Assembly (NCBI GenBank): GCA_937859835.1 | Contig: CALMAN010000110.1 | Coordinates: 36,899 to 81,582 of the forward strand | Source: an uncultured Acidipila sp. | Lineage (GTDB): Bacteria > Acidobacteriota > Terriglobia > Terriglobales > Acidobacteriaceae | DNA length: 44,684 bases | Reading direction: 5' to 3' | Shown: piece after piece, positions 25,157 through 34,212 of the stretch | How the letters are laid out: the number at the start of each line of letters is the position of its first letter | How positions within the stretch are numbered: position 1 is the stretch's first letter | Program-made: the position numbers and the translations under genes | Notes under the pieces: generated by a model | Told to the model about the DNA's origin: nothing | The model's database searches: none | The model's input: the letters and a program-made list of their open reading frames with translations, nothing else

Positions 25157-26490
25157 CACAGTGTCCCCTCGCGTGGATCAGGTAAGGGCGGTACGGGAGG
25201 AGCAAAACGTACGCGTCCCGGCTCCTTGGCGATCAGGAACCAAAGCGCTACGCAAGACAGGGCGACCACGGTAGCCGAGCCAAACGCTACCAGCCAGTTA
25301 AAGCGCGCAGCCAGCACCGGAATCAGTGAGGTGGAAAGGATGCCCCCTACAATGCCGGCTGTGTTCATCAAGCCTGATACTGCGCCCGCGCTGGGCCCGG
25401 CAAGATATGTTGCCGACACCCAGAACGAAGCTTCCGCTGCCATCAGAAAGCCCACGCTGAGGCAAAGCGCGGCGACACACAAAGCGCGAGCCGGTGCGTA
25501 CGCTGCTACAAACAGCAGCACACCCGCTGTCGTGTAGCCCACCAGGATGATGTACTTTGCCGCAACCAGGCGACCATGGGAAGCAGCCAGCCGGTCTGCG
25601 GCAAAGCCACCGAGCGGAGTAAGACAAAGGCCGGTAAGCCAGGGCAGCGCGGCGACGAGACCGCCGTTCATGATGCTGAAGCCGCGTACATCGACAAGAT
25701 AGATGTAAAGCCAGAAGACATAGATAAATAGCAGATAACCTTCAGCTACATAACTGGCACACAGCAGCAGGATCTTATGGTTTCTCAGCAAGCTGCCGAA
25801 GTCAGGCATGCTCGGGCTCGCGCTTTCTTCCTGGTTTGTAAGGGCAAGCTCAGCCGCGTTGATGCGTGGATGCTGCCGGGGTTTGTTTGTGCTGAAAACC
25901 CACCAGGCGAAAGCGATGGCAAATGCCGGGAGCGAGGTAAAGAAGAAAGCCCGGCGCCAGCCTACGCGCAGCATGAGCCATGAAACAAAGGACGTTGAAA
26001 AGGCTGCGGCAAAGGAGGTTCCGGCAAACATCAGTGAGTTTGCAAATCCCCGCTGTGGCGGCTGTATCCAGTTGTGCACCGTCAGGGCGCCTACCGGGTA
26101 GGTTGTGGCCTCGGCGCTGCCCAGGAGGAAACGCACCAGCCACAAGAGCAAGAAGCCGACACCTGCGGCCGCATACGCCGGGGCAGGAACCATGCCGGTG
26201 AACACAGTGCAAACACCCCACAGCGCAGCCGAACCTGCAAGCGCGATGCGCGATCCATACCGATCCGCAAACATGCCCCCTGGAATCTGGAAGATAGCGT
26301 AGCCAACCAGAAAGCTACTGAAGATCTGCCCCATCTGTATCTTCGAAAGGTGCAGCTCGGGCGCCATAAGCACGGCAGCGACGGAGATGTTGATTCGTTG
26401 CAAGTAACTCACAAAGGCGAACCCGGTAAGCATGGCCAGGATCCACCAGCGGACCGTGGTGGGCTTCGCTTCCTGCGCGCTCTGCCTCAC
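25156..26490 (-). CDS. MFS transporter, anion:cation symporter (ACS) type
   Basis: About 444 residues if GTG 26490 is the start; it overlaps the upstream TGA as GTGA. The track ATG at 26538 would overlap the S9 gene by about 50 bases. About twelve hydrophobic helices are visible. The N-terminal YLQRINISVAAVLMAPELHLS and the loop GGMFADRYGSRIALAG (MFS motif A form) resemble ACS-family hexuronate, galactonate and tartrate carriers. It moves an organic anion across the inner membrane. It is sandwiched between an exported peptidase and a cytoplasmic deacylase with both junctions overlapping, so it probably imports the product of one for the other (inference). Confidence 0.9.
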   Translation of the reverse strand: MRQSAQEAKPTTVRWWILAMLTGFAFVSYLQRINISVAAVLMAPELHLSKIQMGQIFSSFLVGYAIFQIPGGMFADRYGSRIALAGSAALWGVCTVFTGMVPAPAYAAAGVGFLLLWLVRFLLGSAEATTYPVGALTVHNWIQPPQRGFANSLMFAGTSFAAAFSTSFVSWLMLRVGWRRAFFFTSLPAFAIAFAWWVFSTNKPRQHPRINAAELALTNQEESASPSMPDFGSLLRNHKILLLCASYVAEGYLLFIYVFWLYIYLVDVRGFSIMNGGLVAALPWLTGLCLTPLGGFAADRLAASHGRLVAAKYIILVGYTTAGVLLFVAAYAPARALCVAALCLSVGFLMAAEASFWVSATYLAGPSAGAVSGLMNTAGIVGGILSTSLIPVLAARFNWLVAFGSATVVALSCVALWFLIAKEPGRVRFAPPVPPLPDPREGTL

Positions 26491-28601
26491 TTGCCGGCGC
26501 TCGCCGCCGGGGAAGCAGGCATGTACTTTGCGAACCACTCGGCCGCCCGTACAAGGATGTCAACCCGGTCATCATAGCTGTGGAAGGCGTGGCCTTCACC
26601 CGGGTACACCACCAGCTGCGTGGGCACACCGAGCTCCTTCAATGCATGCCAGAACTCAAAGGATTGTGGCGGGGGCGCCTCCTCATCGCGTTCGCCGACA
26701 AGCAGAAGAGTAGGCGTTTTGACCTGCTTCACATACGCGAGCGCCGAGCTGCGCATGTAGGCCGCCGGGTCGTCATACACGGAGGCGCCAAAATAGGGCA
26801 GCATCCACTTATCGATCTGATTCTGTCCGTAGTAACTCTGGAGATTGCTCGCCCCTGCCCCTGCCACCACTGCCCGGAAGCGGGCGGTGCGGCCGGCTGC
26901 CATCATGGCGGTCGAGCCGCCATAGCTCCAGCCCAGCATGCCGATGCGTGCTGTATCTACCGGGTACTGCCCTACCACTGCGTCGATCCCGGCAAGGGTG
27001 TCGCGCAGGTCGCCAAAGCCCCAGTCCCTCCGGTTTGCTTCCGTGAACTTCTCGCCTTCTCCAAAGCTGCCGCGCGGGTTCGGCAGAAAGATAAAGTAGC
27101 CAAGATCCACAAACGAGCTGGCATCGAAATCCACGCCTGTTACCGAGGGGGTTTGTATCCAGGCCGGGCCGCCGTGCACGGAAACCAGCATCGGGTACCG
27201 TTTGCTCCCGTCATAGTGACGAGGAAACAGGAGCCACCCTTGGACGTGGAAGCCGTCGCTCTGCCAGGTCACGCTTTCTACCCGGCTCGCTCCTACCTCC
27301 ACAGCCTCATTGAGGTGCGTGATCTGCACCCACTTGCCCGGTGACCCGGCCCACACCTCCGGCGCCAGGGTCCAGGACTGCCGGACCACCGCGCACGTCA
27401 GCTGCCCCGGCACCGCCGTGCCTGCCAACGACAGGCTCGACTCTTCCTCGGGGGCATGGATCGTTTCTCCTGCTTCCCATAGAGAAACAGTTTTCCCATC
27501 GTGCACATCCAGGGTGTTGATCACAGTCGAGCCACCCTTAAATTCTGTAAACAAGAGGCGTTCGGGCGAAAGCCAGCGCAGCCATGCCGGAGACGAAGGC
27601 CGTTCCGGGGTCAGGTCGCGCGGCTGCCCGCCCCCGCTCGGCACTAAGTAAATCTCGCCGCCGGTCGCCCCTTCGTCGCTCATCAACCCTGCAATCAGGG
27701 CAATCTGCCGGCCGTCCGGAGACCACCGGGGCAGCGCGATTTGCAGTGCCGGCTTAAAGATGGAGTGGCCTTCACTCTCCCCCAGACCTTGCGTATACAG
27801 CTGCGCGATGTACCAGTTGTCATCGCCTGGCGGCGGCGCTGCCGTGTAGGCGACGGTTCGGCTATCCGGCGACCAGTCGTACTCAAAGATGTTCAGACCA
27901 GCCGGCGAAAGCATGCGCATCTTGCCGGTAGCAGGCGCAATCAGAACCAGCCTTTGCGCCTCCTGCTGTTGCAGGTCGTCAATCACGCCGGTTTGTGCGT
28001 CCCCCGCGGCCATGGGCGTGGGAGCTCGCGTCGCGTGGTCCACAAACAGGAGGGCGATCTGCGTTCCATCGGGTGACCATTTCGGCGAGCCCAGGTGGCC
28101 GGTAAGGGTGCTTCGTTGCTGCGGCAGGGCGCCTCCCTGCGCTGTATCCAGCACAAACAGCTGCATCTGTTCCCCGGCCGCCGTGCTGTTCAGGCAGTTC
28201 GAAAGAAAGGCCAATCGTTTACCGTCAGGAGCCCAGGCCGGATCGCTGGTGCGGCAGCCCGCTGGATCGCCGGACTGCTCGCCGCGTACGGACACGCGGC
28301 GCGCCTCCTTTGCTCCGGAGGGCGACGCGCCCAGCGAACTAAGAAAGAGCTGCTCTGTGCCGCGTTCGTCATCCGCGACCGTATACGCTACACGGCTGCC
28401 GTCAGGACTGATCAGCGCTTCGGGCACTGCCTTGACGGCGGAAAGGTTGCGTACGATGTCGGCGAGCTGCTTTCTTAGCGGATGAGGGTCTGCTGCGGCC
28501 CCCGCATCCGCACCAGGCAGAGCGGCCTGGGCTGGAGCACGGAACGCGGTTGCGAGGACGAAGGCGATGATCAGAGCATTAGAAAAGCGATAGGCCGCCA
28601 T
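26487..28601 (-). CDS. Exported S9 family prolyl-oligopeptidase-type serine peptidase
   Basis: 704 residues from ATG 28601, with GAGGG upstream; the track start at 28676 is earlier and unlikely. A signal peptide ends near FRAPAQA. A WD40-like propeller (residues ~50-430) shows DPAWAPDGKRLAF, PKWSPDGTQIALL and PRWSPDGRQIALI. The hydrolase domain has LGWSYGGSTAMM with Ser near 559, Asp in LLVGERDEEAPP and His in YPGEGHAFHSY, a complete triad. Such enzymes cut short peptides, often after Pro or at a dipeptide end. It leads the minus-strand run and its stop overlaps the MFS start. Lasso-peptide isopeptidases share this fold, but no lasso genes are present. Confidence 0.93.
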   Translation of the reverse strand: MAAYRFSNALIIAFVLATAFRAPAQAALPGADAGAAADPHPLRKQLADIVRNLSAVKAVPEALISPDGSRVAYTVADDERGTEQLFLSSLGASPSGAKEARRVSVRGEQSGDPAGCRTSDPAWAPDGKRLAFLSNCLNSTAAGEQMQLFVLDTAQGGALPQQRSTLTGHLGSPKWSPDGTQIALLFVDHATRAPTPMAAGDAQTGVIDDLQQQEAQRLVLIAPATGKMRMLSPAGLNIFEYDWSPDSRTVAYTAAPPPGDDNWYIAQLYTQGLGESEGHSIFKPALQIALPRWSPDGRQIALIAGLMSDEGATGGEIYLVPSGGGQPRDLTPERPSSPAWLRWLSPERLLFTEFKGGSTVINTLDVHDGKTVSLWEAGETIHAPEEESSLSLAGTAVPGQLTCAVVRQSWTLAPEVWAGSPGKWVQITHLNEAVEVGASRVESVTWQSDGFHVQGWLLFPRHYDGSKRYPMLVSVHGGPAWIQTPSVTGVDFDASSFVDLGYFIFLPNPRGSFGEGEKFTEANRRDWGFGDLRDTLAGIDAVVGQYPVDTARIGMLGWSYGGSTAMMAAGRTARFRAVVAGAGASNLQSYYGQNQIDKWMLPYFGASVYDDPAAYMRSSALAYVKQVKTPTLLLVGERDEEAPPPQSFEFWHALKELGVPTQLVVYPGEGHAFHSYDDRVDILVRAAEWFAKYMPASPAASAGK

Positions 28602-29309
28602 GCTAGGTTCCCTCTTCATGCACCGGATGGAGTCAAGAAGCAGTGTGCTGGCCGACATAGCAGGGTTAGGGAACACCTGTTACCTGGCTTAACTATCGTT
28701 ACTTACTCGCTGCATTGCCTTCTATCTACGCGCCTTGCTTTACGTTTTCCCATGCGGGTATGGGTTTCGGGTTTCCGTCGAGCCTCCGAGGCGCGGTCCC
28801 CCCTGGTGCTGAATCATGTATACAACACCCCCTTGGGTTGCGGCTACAGCCGCGAGTCCGGTCGCGTCGGGGCCAGAACAGCCGCTCCCCGGCTAGGCGC
28901 AGCGATGGCCGAGTCCGCGAAGCCCCAGCATCGAGAGCGCTGCTCCGCTGCCTCGACTTGCTCGAGAACGCCTCTGGCGCCAGGCTCTGAGGCAGGGGGA
29001 CGTTTGACTCAGCCTGAGCTCCCGTTTAGGCTACCTCCATGCCTTCTGCATACCAACGGTGTTGTTGCTCCTCACGGGTTTGTCCCCTTGGGTTGAGCGG
29101 CTCTACGCAGATGCCATCCTGTTGTTAGCTCTATAGAAAACTGCCGAACCTGTTGCCTTGACCGGGCTCCCTGTTGTGCAGACCGCGCATGCGGGCGCTT
29201 CTTGAAGCTAGGAACGAAGCTCCGAACGATGTACAAGCGCCGGGAAAAGGCATTCTGGCTTGCCCGTCGATAACTTCAGCCAGGCGTTGTTGTTCTCCAG
29301 GAGATTGCT
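28602..29309. other. Divergent intergenic region (S9 operon / receptor)
   Basis: 708 bases with no convincing gene; the listed frames 28482-29096 and 28715-28990 show no recognisable protein. It holds an 8-base palindrome TGTATACA (28817-28824), a 10-base palindrome CTGGCGCCAG (near 28975), and two copies of CCCCTTGGGTTG (28829-28840 and 29084-29095). AGGAG at 29299-29303 sets the TTG start of the receptor. No clear promoter was assigned. Confidence 0.55.
28817..28824. promoter_or_regulatory. TGTATACA palindrome, possible operator
   Basis: The perfect 8-base palindrome TGTATACA sits about 216 bases upstream of the S9 peptidase start. A related GTATACAC sits about 229 bases upstream of the receptor at 12400. 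GntR-type regulators often bind TATAC-containing sites (general knowledge). Two short matches are weak evidence. Confidence 0.25.
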
Positions 29310-32300
29310 TTGACCTTTCCCCGTTTGTGCTCGCAGACCTCTTTCTTTCGCGCGCTTGCGGTAGCGGGTGCCGTGCCGCTGCTGCTGGGTGCAAGCGTAC
29401 TCGTAGCCGGCGCACAAACCTATAACGGTGGTTTGCGCGGCACGGTGACCGACGCAGGCGGGGCAGCGCTTCCGGATGCATCGGTCACCCTTGTCGATGA
29501 AGCCAACCATCAAGCGCGCAACACGAAGACAGATAGCGTGGGAGCCTACGTATTTAATGCTCTCCGGCCTTCTACCTACACGCTGCACATCGACGCCCCG
29601 GGCTTCAGTACGGCCGAACGAACCCACATCGCCCTGGCGACGCAGGACTTTCTCACCCTGGATGTGCCGCTTGTGATCGGTGGAACCGAGAACGTGGTGC
29701 AGGTGAACGCCGACGCGCCTCTGGTGGATGCATCGACAGCGTCTGTGAGCACCGATCTCGATCAGCACCGGCTCGAAGATATCCCCATCCTGGGCCGCAA
29801 TCCATACATGACGGCAAGAGTCTCAGGCGTTTTTATCAACACCGGCAATCCGCAGTTTGTCCGCTTCGCGGACCAGAACGGGACCTCGACGACTTCCGTC
29901 GCGGGCGGTCCCGTGGCAGCCAACCTGTACCTCATTGATGGCGTGCCCATTACAGATACAAACAACCGACCCGTGGTGATCCCGACCATTGAATCCATAC
30001 AGGACGTCAAGGTGCAGGCGCTGACCTACGACGCGCAGGTGGGCCGCACGGGCGGCGGCGTGTTCAATACGCTGCTGCGGTCCGGCTCCAGCACTTTCCA
30101 CGGTTCCCTGCTGGGCGAAACACGGCAGACCGACTGGCTGGCGAACGATTTCTTTGCGAACCGGGAAGGCATCGCCCGGCCCGACAGCCCGTACTACAAC
30201 TGGGGCGCCTCGCTCGGCGGCTTTGTTTCTATCCCGCACGTTTACGACGGCCGGACCCGCAGCTTTTTCTTCATCGGGTCTGAAGGTTACATCCAAACGT
30301 CACCCTACACAGAAACCTTTGCCGTGCCTACAGCGCTGGAGCGCACGGGCGACTTTTCGCAGAGCCGCAACGCAGACGGCAGCCTCGACGTCATCTATGA
30401 CCCCACCAAGACGTTTACAGACGCGCAGGGCGTGATACACCGCACGCCATTTCCGAGTAACCGGATTCCTGCCGGCCAGCTCAGCACGGTCGGCAGAAAT
30501 ATCGCCTCGTACTACCCGCTGCCGCAGACCGCGGGCCCGACCGGCCAGAATAACTTCACAGGTACCGACGACGTGCGGGACCACGCGCAGGAAGTTACGG
30601 TAAAGCTCGACCAGCAGATCCGTCCATGGTGGACCGTCAGCGGCTCCTATATTTTCTATGAGGCGCTGCAACCGCTCGGCAATCCGCTCGGCACCCTGCC
30701 CGGCAGTTACTCATACACGTACCACCGCCAGGTCGATGCAACCCAGGTGAACAGCACCTGGATCCTCAATCCCAAGACCGTGCTGACGGCCCGCTATGGC
30801 AACAATCGCTTTCCGAACCTGATTGCCGAAGTAAGCAACGGCTTCAATCCTGCAACGCTCGGCTTCCCGGCCTCGTATACCAGCCAGTTACAGGCCCGGT
30901 TCTTTCCCACCATCTTTATGCGGAACTTTTCGCAACTTGGGCAGGACACCAGTTCGCTCGACAACTGGAAGTCGCAGATCCTGAATGGCACGCTGGCCCG
31001 GAGCGCCGGCAAGCACGATTACACCTTTGGTGCGGAGTACCGCCGCCTGCGCCTGAACTTCCAGGATCTCGGGGACGCGCCTGGCACGTACACCTTTAAC
31101 GGCTCCTTTACGCAAGCGAACCCAAACGTTTCGGGCGATGGTACCGGCTCAGATCTGGCCGACCTGCTGCTCGGCTACCCGGTAAGCGGCGAAGTGGAAA
31201 GCGCAACGCCGCTCCAAACCTATCTTGACTACTGGGCACTATTTGCTCAGGACGACTTTCGTGTCACGCGCCGGCTGACTCTCAACCTGGGCCTGCGCTA
31301 CGAAAACGAAACCGGGTTGAAAGAGGACCACAATCAACTCGCGGTTGGCTTTGACCGCAGCGCGCAGGCGCAGCTTGCGGGCGGCGCAGCAGTTACGGGC
31401 GGCATCCTGTTCGCGGGCGTGGGAGGCAACCAGCGCGATATCGGCAGCCTTACCCGGCTCAAATTTGCACCGCGCCTCGGCGCCGCGTTTGCATTGAATG
31501 AGCAGACCGTGGTGCGCGGCGGCTACGGCATCCTGTACGCCCCGATTCGCTACGACCCGATTGCCGCCCTGGCTCCCGGGTACACGCAGTACACAACCTA
31601 TGTCGGCAGCAACGATAACAACCAAACTCCGGCCGGCACGCTCGACAATCCGTTTCCAAACGGCCTCGAAAAGCCGGCAGGCAACTCAGCCGGCCTGCTC
31701 ACCGGCGTGGGCTCTTCGGTTACCAGTTTTGACCAGGCCTTCCAGGCGCCGCGCGTGCAACAGTTTTCAGTCGACGTGGAACGCGAGTTGCCGGGCTCGA
31801 TCGCGCTCCAAGCCGGCTACGTCGGTTCACGCTCCGCCCATCTTTCGCCCGGGCCCACCGGAGGCGGCGCGGTCAACGTCGATCAACTGAACCCGTCGAA
31901 CTTCGGCCTGGGTGCAGGGCTCAACCAGGCCGTTGCGAATCCGTACTACGGCAAGGGCGGGGTCGGCGTCATCGGCAATCCCACCGTGGCGCAGTCCCAG
32001 CTTCTGCGGCCCTTTCCGCAGTTCAGCTCTGTCAACCTGTACACAAGCACCAGCTATGCCGACTACAACGCCCTGCTCATCAAGGCGGAACGCCGCGCTG
32101 CCCACGGGCTCAACATCGTCGGCTCGTTTACATGGTCCCGCAACATGGATGACTCCTTCGCGACGGCAAACAGCATCCAGAGCTCGGGGATCACGGCTCC
32201 GCAGAACGCCTACGATCTCGGCGCCGAGTACGCGCACGCGGTCAACAACGTTCCGTTTCAGTTCACGGCCGGCATCATTTACGATCTCCCGCTCGGCCGC

Positions 32301-32807
32301 GGAGAGCGTTTCTCGACCGGATTCGGCTGGGCAGACGCGATCCTCGGCAACTGGCAGCTCAACATCATCCCCACTTTCCGGACCGGCTTTCCGGTTGCCA
32401 TTCTCCAAAGCAGCAATCCCAACAGCAGCATCGTCGGCAATGGCGTGCAGCGTCCAAACCTCAACCCTGGCGTACGGCTCGGCACCGGCGGCGCGCTTGA
32501 GGATCGGCTCAACGGCTACATCAACCCGGCCGCCTTTAGCACGTCTGCAGCGCTCACCTTTGGCGATGCACCCCGCACCCTTTCGCTGCGCGGGCCCGGC
32601 TACGAGAACTGGGACACGTCGCTGTACAAGAACATCCTTGTCCGCGAGCGGGTGAACGCGCAGTTCCGGGCAGAAACGTTCAACACCTTCAACACCCCCG
32701 AGTTCGCCGGTCCCAACACGGCCTTCGGCAGCGCAAGCTTCGGCCAAATTACCACCCAGGCGAACTTTCCCCGATACCTCCAACTTGGTTTGCGAATCTC
32801 CTTCTAA
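29310..32807 (+). CDS. TonB-dependent receptor, Oar-like, TTG start
   Basis: 1165 residues. No ATG is near the signal peptide; TTG 29310 has a strong AGGAG seven bases upstream and is the natural start. The signal peptide ends near SVLVAGAQ. The regulatory-like domain is at ~38-125 (GGLRGTVTDAGGAALPDASV), followed by plug signs DIPILGRNPYMTARVSGVF and GGVFNTLLRSGSSTFHGSL. The barrel ends LQLGLRISF with terminal Phe. It diverges from the S9 peptidase operon and is followed 42 bases later by a Tat-exported aminotransferase. Ligand unknown; context suggests an amino-acid or peptide compound (inference). Confidence 0.93.
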   Translation: MTFPRLCSQTSFFRALAVAGAVPLLLGASVLVAGAQTYNGGLRGTVTDAGGAALPDASVTLVDEANHQARNTKTDSVGAYVFNALRPSTYTLHIDAPGFSTAERTHIALATQDFLTLDVPLVIGGTENVVQVNADAPLVDASTASVSTDLDQHRLEDIPILGRNPYMTARVSGVFINTGNPQFVRFADQNGTSTTSVAGGPVAANLYLIDGVPITDTNNRPVVIPTIESIQDVKVQALTYDAQVGRTGGGVFNTLLRSGSSTFHGSLLGETRQTDWLANDFFANREGIARPDSPYYNWGASLGGFVSIPHVYDGRTRSFFFIGSEGYIQTSPYTETFAVPTALERTGDFSQSRNADGSLDVIYDPTKTFTDAQGVIHRTPFPSNRIPAGQLSTVGRNIASYYPLPQTAGPTGQNNFTGTDDVRDHAQEVTVKLDQQIRPWWTVSGSYIFYEALQPLGNPLGTLPGSYSYTYHRQVDATQVNSTWILNPKTVLTARYGNNRFPNLIAEVSNGFNPATLGFPASYTSQLQARFFPTIFMRNFSQLGQDTSSLDNWKSQILNGTLARSAGKHDYTFGAEYRRLRLNFQDLGDAPGTYTFNGSFTQANPNVSGDGTGSDLADLLLGYPVSGEVESATPLQTYLDYWALFAQDDFRVTRRLTLNLGLRYENETGLKEDHNQLAVGFDRSAQAQLAGGAAVTGGILFAGVGGNQRDIGSLTRLKFAPRLGAAFALNEQTVVRGGYGILYAPIRYDPIAALAPGYTQYTTYVGSNDNNQTPAGTLDNPFPNGLEKPAGNSAGLLTGVGSSVTSFDQAFQAPRVQQFSVDVERELPGSIALQAGYVGSRSAHLSPGPTGGGAVNVDQLNPSNFGLGAGLNQAVANPYYGKGGVGVIGNPTVAQSQLLRPFPQFSSVNLYTSTSYADYNALLIKAERRAAHGLNIVGSFTWSRNMDDSFATANSIQSSGITAPQNAYDLGAEYAHAVNNVPFQFTAGIIYDLPLGRGERFSTGFGWADAILGNWQLNIIPTFRTGFPVAILQSSNPNSSIVGNGVQRPNLNPGVRLGTGGALEDRLNGYINPAAFSTSAALTFGDAPRTLSLRGPGYENWDTSLYKNILVRERVNAQFRAETFNTFNTPEFAGPNTAFGSASFGQITTQANFPRYLQLGLRISF

Positions 32808-32849
32808 CGCGCCGCAGCCCGGGTCCAGGAGCCGGGTCAGGAGCCTTCC

Positions 32850-33980
32850 ATGGCACAAGACGCAACCCGCCGCATGCTGCTCAAGACCTCTGGCCTTGCG
32901 CTTGGCCTCCAGGCGCTGGGGCCGGCCTTTGCGCGGGCCCCGGCCAACCCGCAAGCCACACCGGTCCGCTTGTCGTTCAACGAAAACCCTTACGGCCCAT
33001 CGCCAACAGTTGCCCCGGCGATCGAGCGCGAGTGCAGCCGCTTGTGCCGCTACGCGGATGCCGCCATGGCGGACGCGCTTGCCGAGCAGATCGCTGCGCA
33101 CGAGCGGGTTCCGGTCGATCAGGTCATTCTGGGCGAGATCCTCGGTCTGCTGGGGCTTTACCTCGGCAGCCAGGGAGGCCCGGGAGGCGAGTTCATCTAC
33201 TCGGTTCCGGGTTACCTGGCGCTGGTCGATGCCGCAGCCCATGTTGGCGGCGTGGGTGTGGGTGTTCCGCTGGACGCACAAGGGCGAAACGACCTCTCGG
33301 CGATGGCGGCGAAGATCAATGGCAAGACCCGCGCCCTTTACCTCGTGAACCCGCACAATCCAACCGGCACCGTGAACGACGACGCGGCCTTCAAGCAATT
33401 TCTGCGCGACAGCGCGCAGCACGCCGTGGTTGTTGTCGATGAAGCGTACCTCGAGTACACCCCGGATTTCCGCGCGCGTTCCGCTGTTTCGCTCGTACGC
33501 GACGGCGCCAACGTGATGGTCTTTCGCACCTTCGATAAGATTCACGGCCTGGCTGGGCTTCCCATCGGCTATGTGCTGGCTCCGCGCACGCTGGCGGACG
33601 CTTTGCGGAAACAAGGCGCGGGCGATGCTGAGTCGCTGGGCCGGCTCAACATCGTCGCTGCCCAGGCAGCACTGCGTGATACGGCACAGGTGGAACACAC
33701 GCGGGACGAGGTCGCTCGCGAGCGCGAGCAGTGGCTCGCAGTCCTCAACGCTTTGCACCTGAAACATACGGACGCGGTCGCAAGCTTTGTCTTCTTCGAC
33801 GCCGGGCGGCCGCAACCGGAGGTGGCTGCGGCCCTCCGGGCCAAGAACATCGACATAGGGCGCGCGCATCCGCCCTATACAAACTGGGCACGCATCACGG
33901 TTGGGCTGCCCGGGGAGAACCGGGAAGTCCAGCAAGCGCTTCGGCAAGCACTGCTCGCCTCGGGGGCTGGAAGCGCTTAA
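32850..33980 (+). CDS. Tat-exported PLP-dependent aminotransferase, HisC-like
   Basis: 376 residues. The N terminus MAQDATRRMLLKTSGLALGL carries a twin-arginine motif and a hydrophobic stretch, so the folded, cofactor-loaded enzyme should go to the periplasm. The fold type I body shows LSFNENPYGPSP, LVNPHNPTGTVND, VVVDEAYLEY and the PLP lysine in FRTFDKIHGLAGLPIGY. In HisC relatives that last motif is usually LAGLRxGY, with the Arg binding PLP phosphate; here it is Pro. The substrate-carboxylate Arg in WARITVGLP is kept. The class normally transfers amino groups from histidinol phosphate or aromatic amino acids. An exported version next to a receptor implies a different job. Reaction unproven. 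Confidence 0.88.
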   Translation: MAQDATRRMLLKTSGLALGLQALGPAFARAPANPQATPVRLSFNENPYGPSPTVAPAIERECSRLCRYADAAMADALAEQIAAHERVPVDQVILGEILGLLGLYLGSQGGPGGEFIYSVPGYLALVDAAAHVGGVGVGVPLDAQGRNDLSAMAAKINGKTRALYLVNPHNPTGTVNDDAAFKQFLRDSAQHAVVVVDEAYLEYTPDFRARSAVSLVRDGANVMVFRTFDKIHGLAGLPIGYVLAPRTLADALRKQGAGDAESLGRLNIVAAQAALRDTAQVEHTRDEVAREREQWLAVLNALHLKHTDAVASFVFFDAGRPQPEVAAALRAKNIDIGRAHPPYTNWARITVGLPGENREVQQALRQALLASGAGSA

Positions 33981-34164
33981 CGCAGTCGCGCGCCACGCGG
34001 GCGGCTTGATTGCCTCGAGGTGGCCACACGATGCCCGTCCGTGAAAGGTGGCTGGACCCTTGGCCTTTTCCGTAACGCTTCTAGGGTATGCTCGGCTGCC
34101 GGTCGGACGCGAGAACGAGGCCCAAGCAGTGACAGGCGGCAACAGATCGCCCGGGAAAAAAGAA

Positions 34165-34191
34165 GCCCTCTCCCAGTGGTGGGGAGAGGGC
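34165..34191. terminator. Bidirectional intrinsic terminator
   Basis: GCCCTCTCCC pairs perfectly with GGGAGAGGGC (10 base pairs, 7-base loop). CGTTTTCTT follows on the plus strand, and on the minus strand the stem is followed by TTCTTTTTT. It lies between the aminotransferase gene (plus) and the phosphoesterase gene (minus) and can stop both. Confidence 0.9.
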
Positions 34192-34212
34192 CGTTTTCTT
34201 CGCGACGTTTTT

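Noticed and set aside
26487-28601. S9 peptidase considered as a lasso-peptide isopeptidase
   Set aside because: The fold and nearby receptor fit, but no lasso precursor, B protein or C synthetase gene is in the window, and ordinary S9 peptidases also sit in such clusters.
28482-29096. 204-residue plus-strand ORF across the S9 start and the divergent gap
   Set aside because: It overlaps the S9 signal peptide region antisense and shows no domain or conserved pattern.
31827-34142. 771-residue minus-strand ORF opposite the receptor and aminotransferase
   Set aside because: It is fully antisense to two well-supported genes, has no recognisable domain, and arises from high GC3 removing stops on the other strand.
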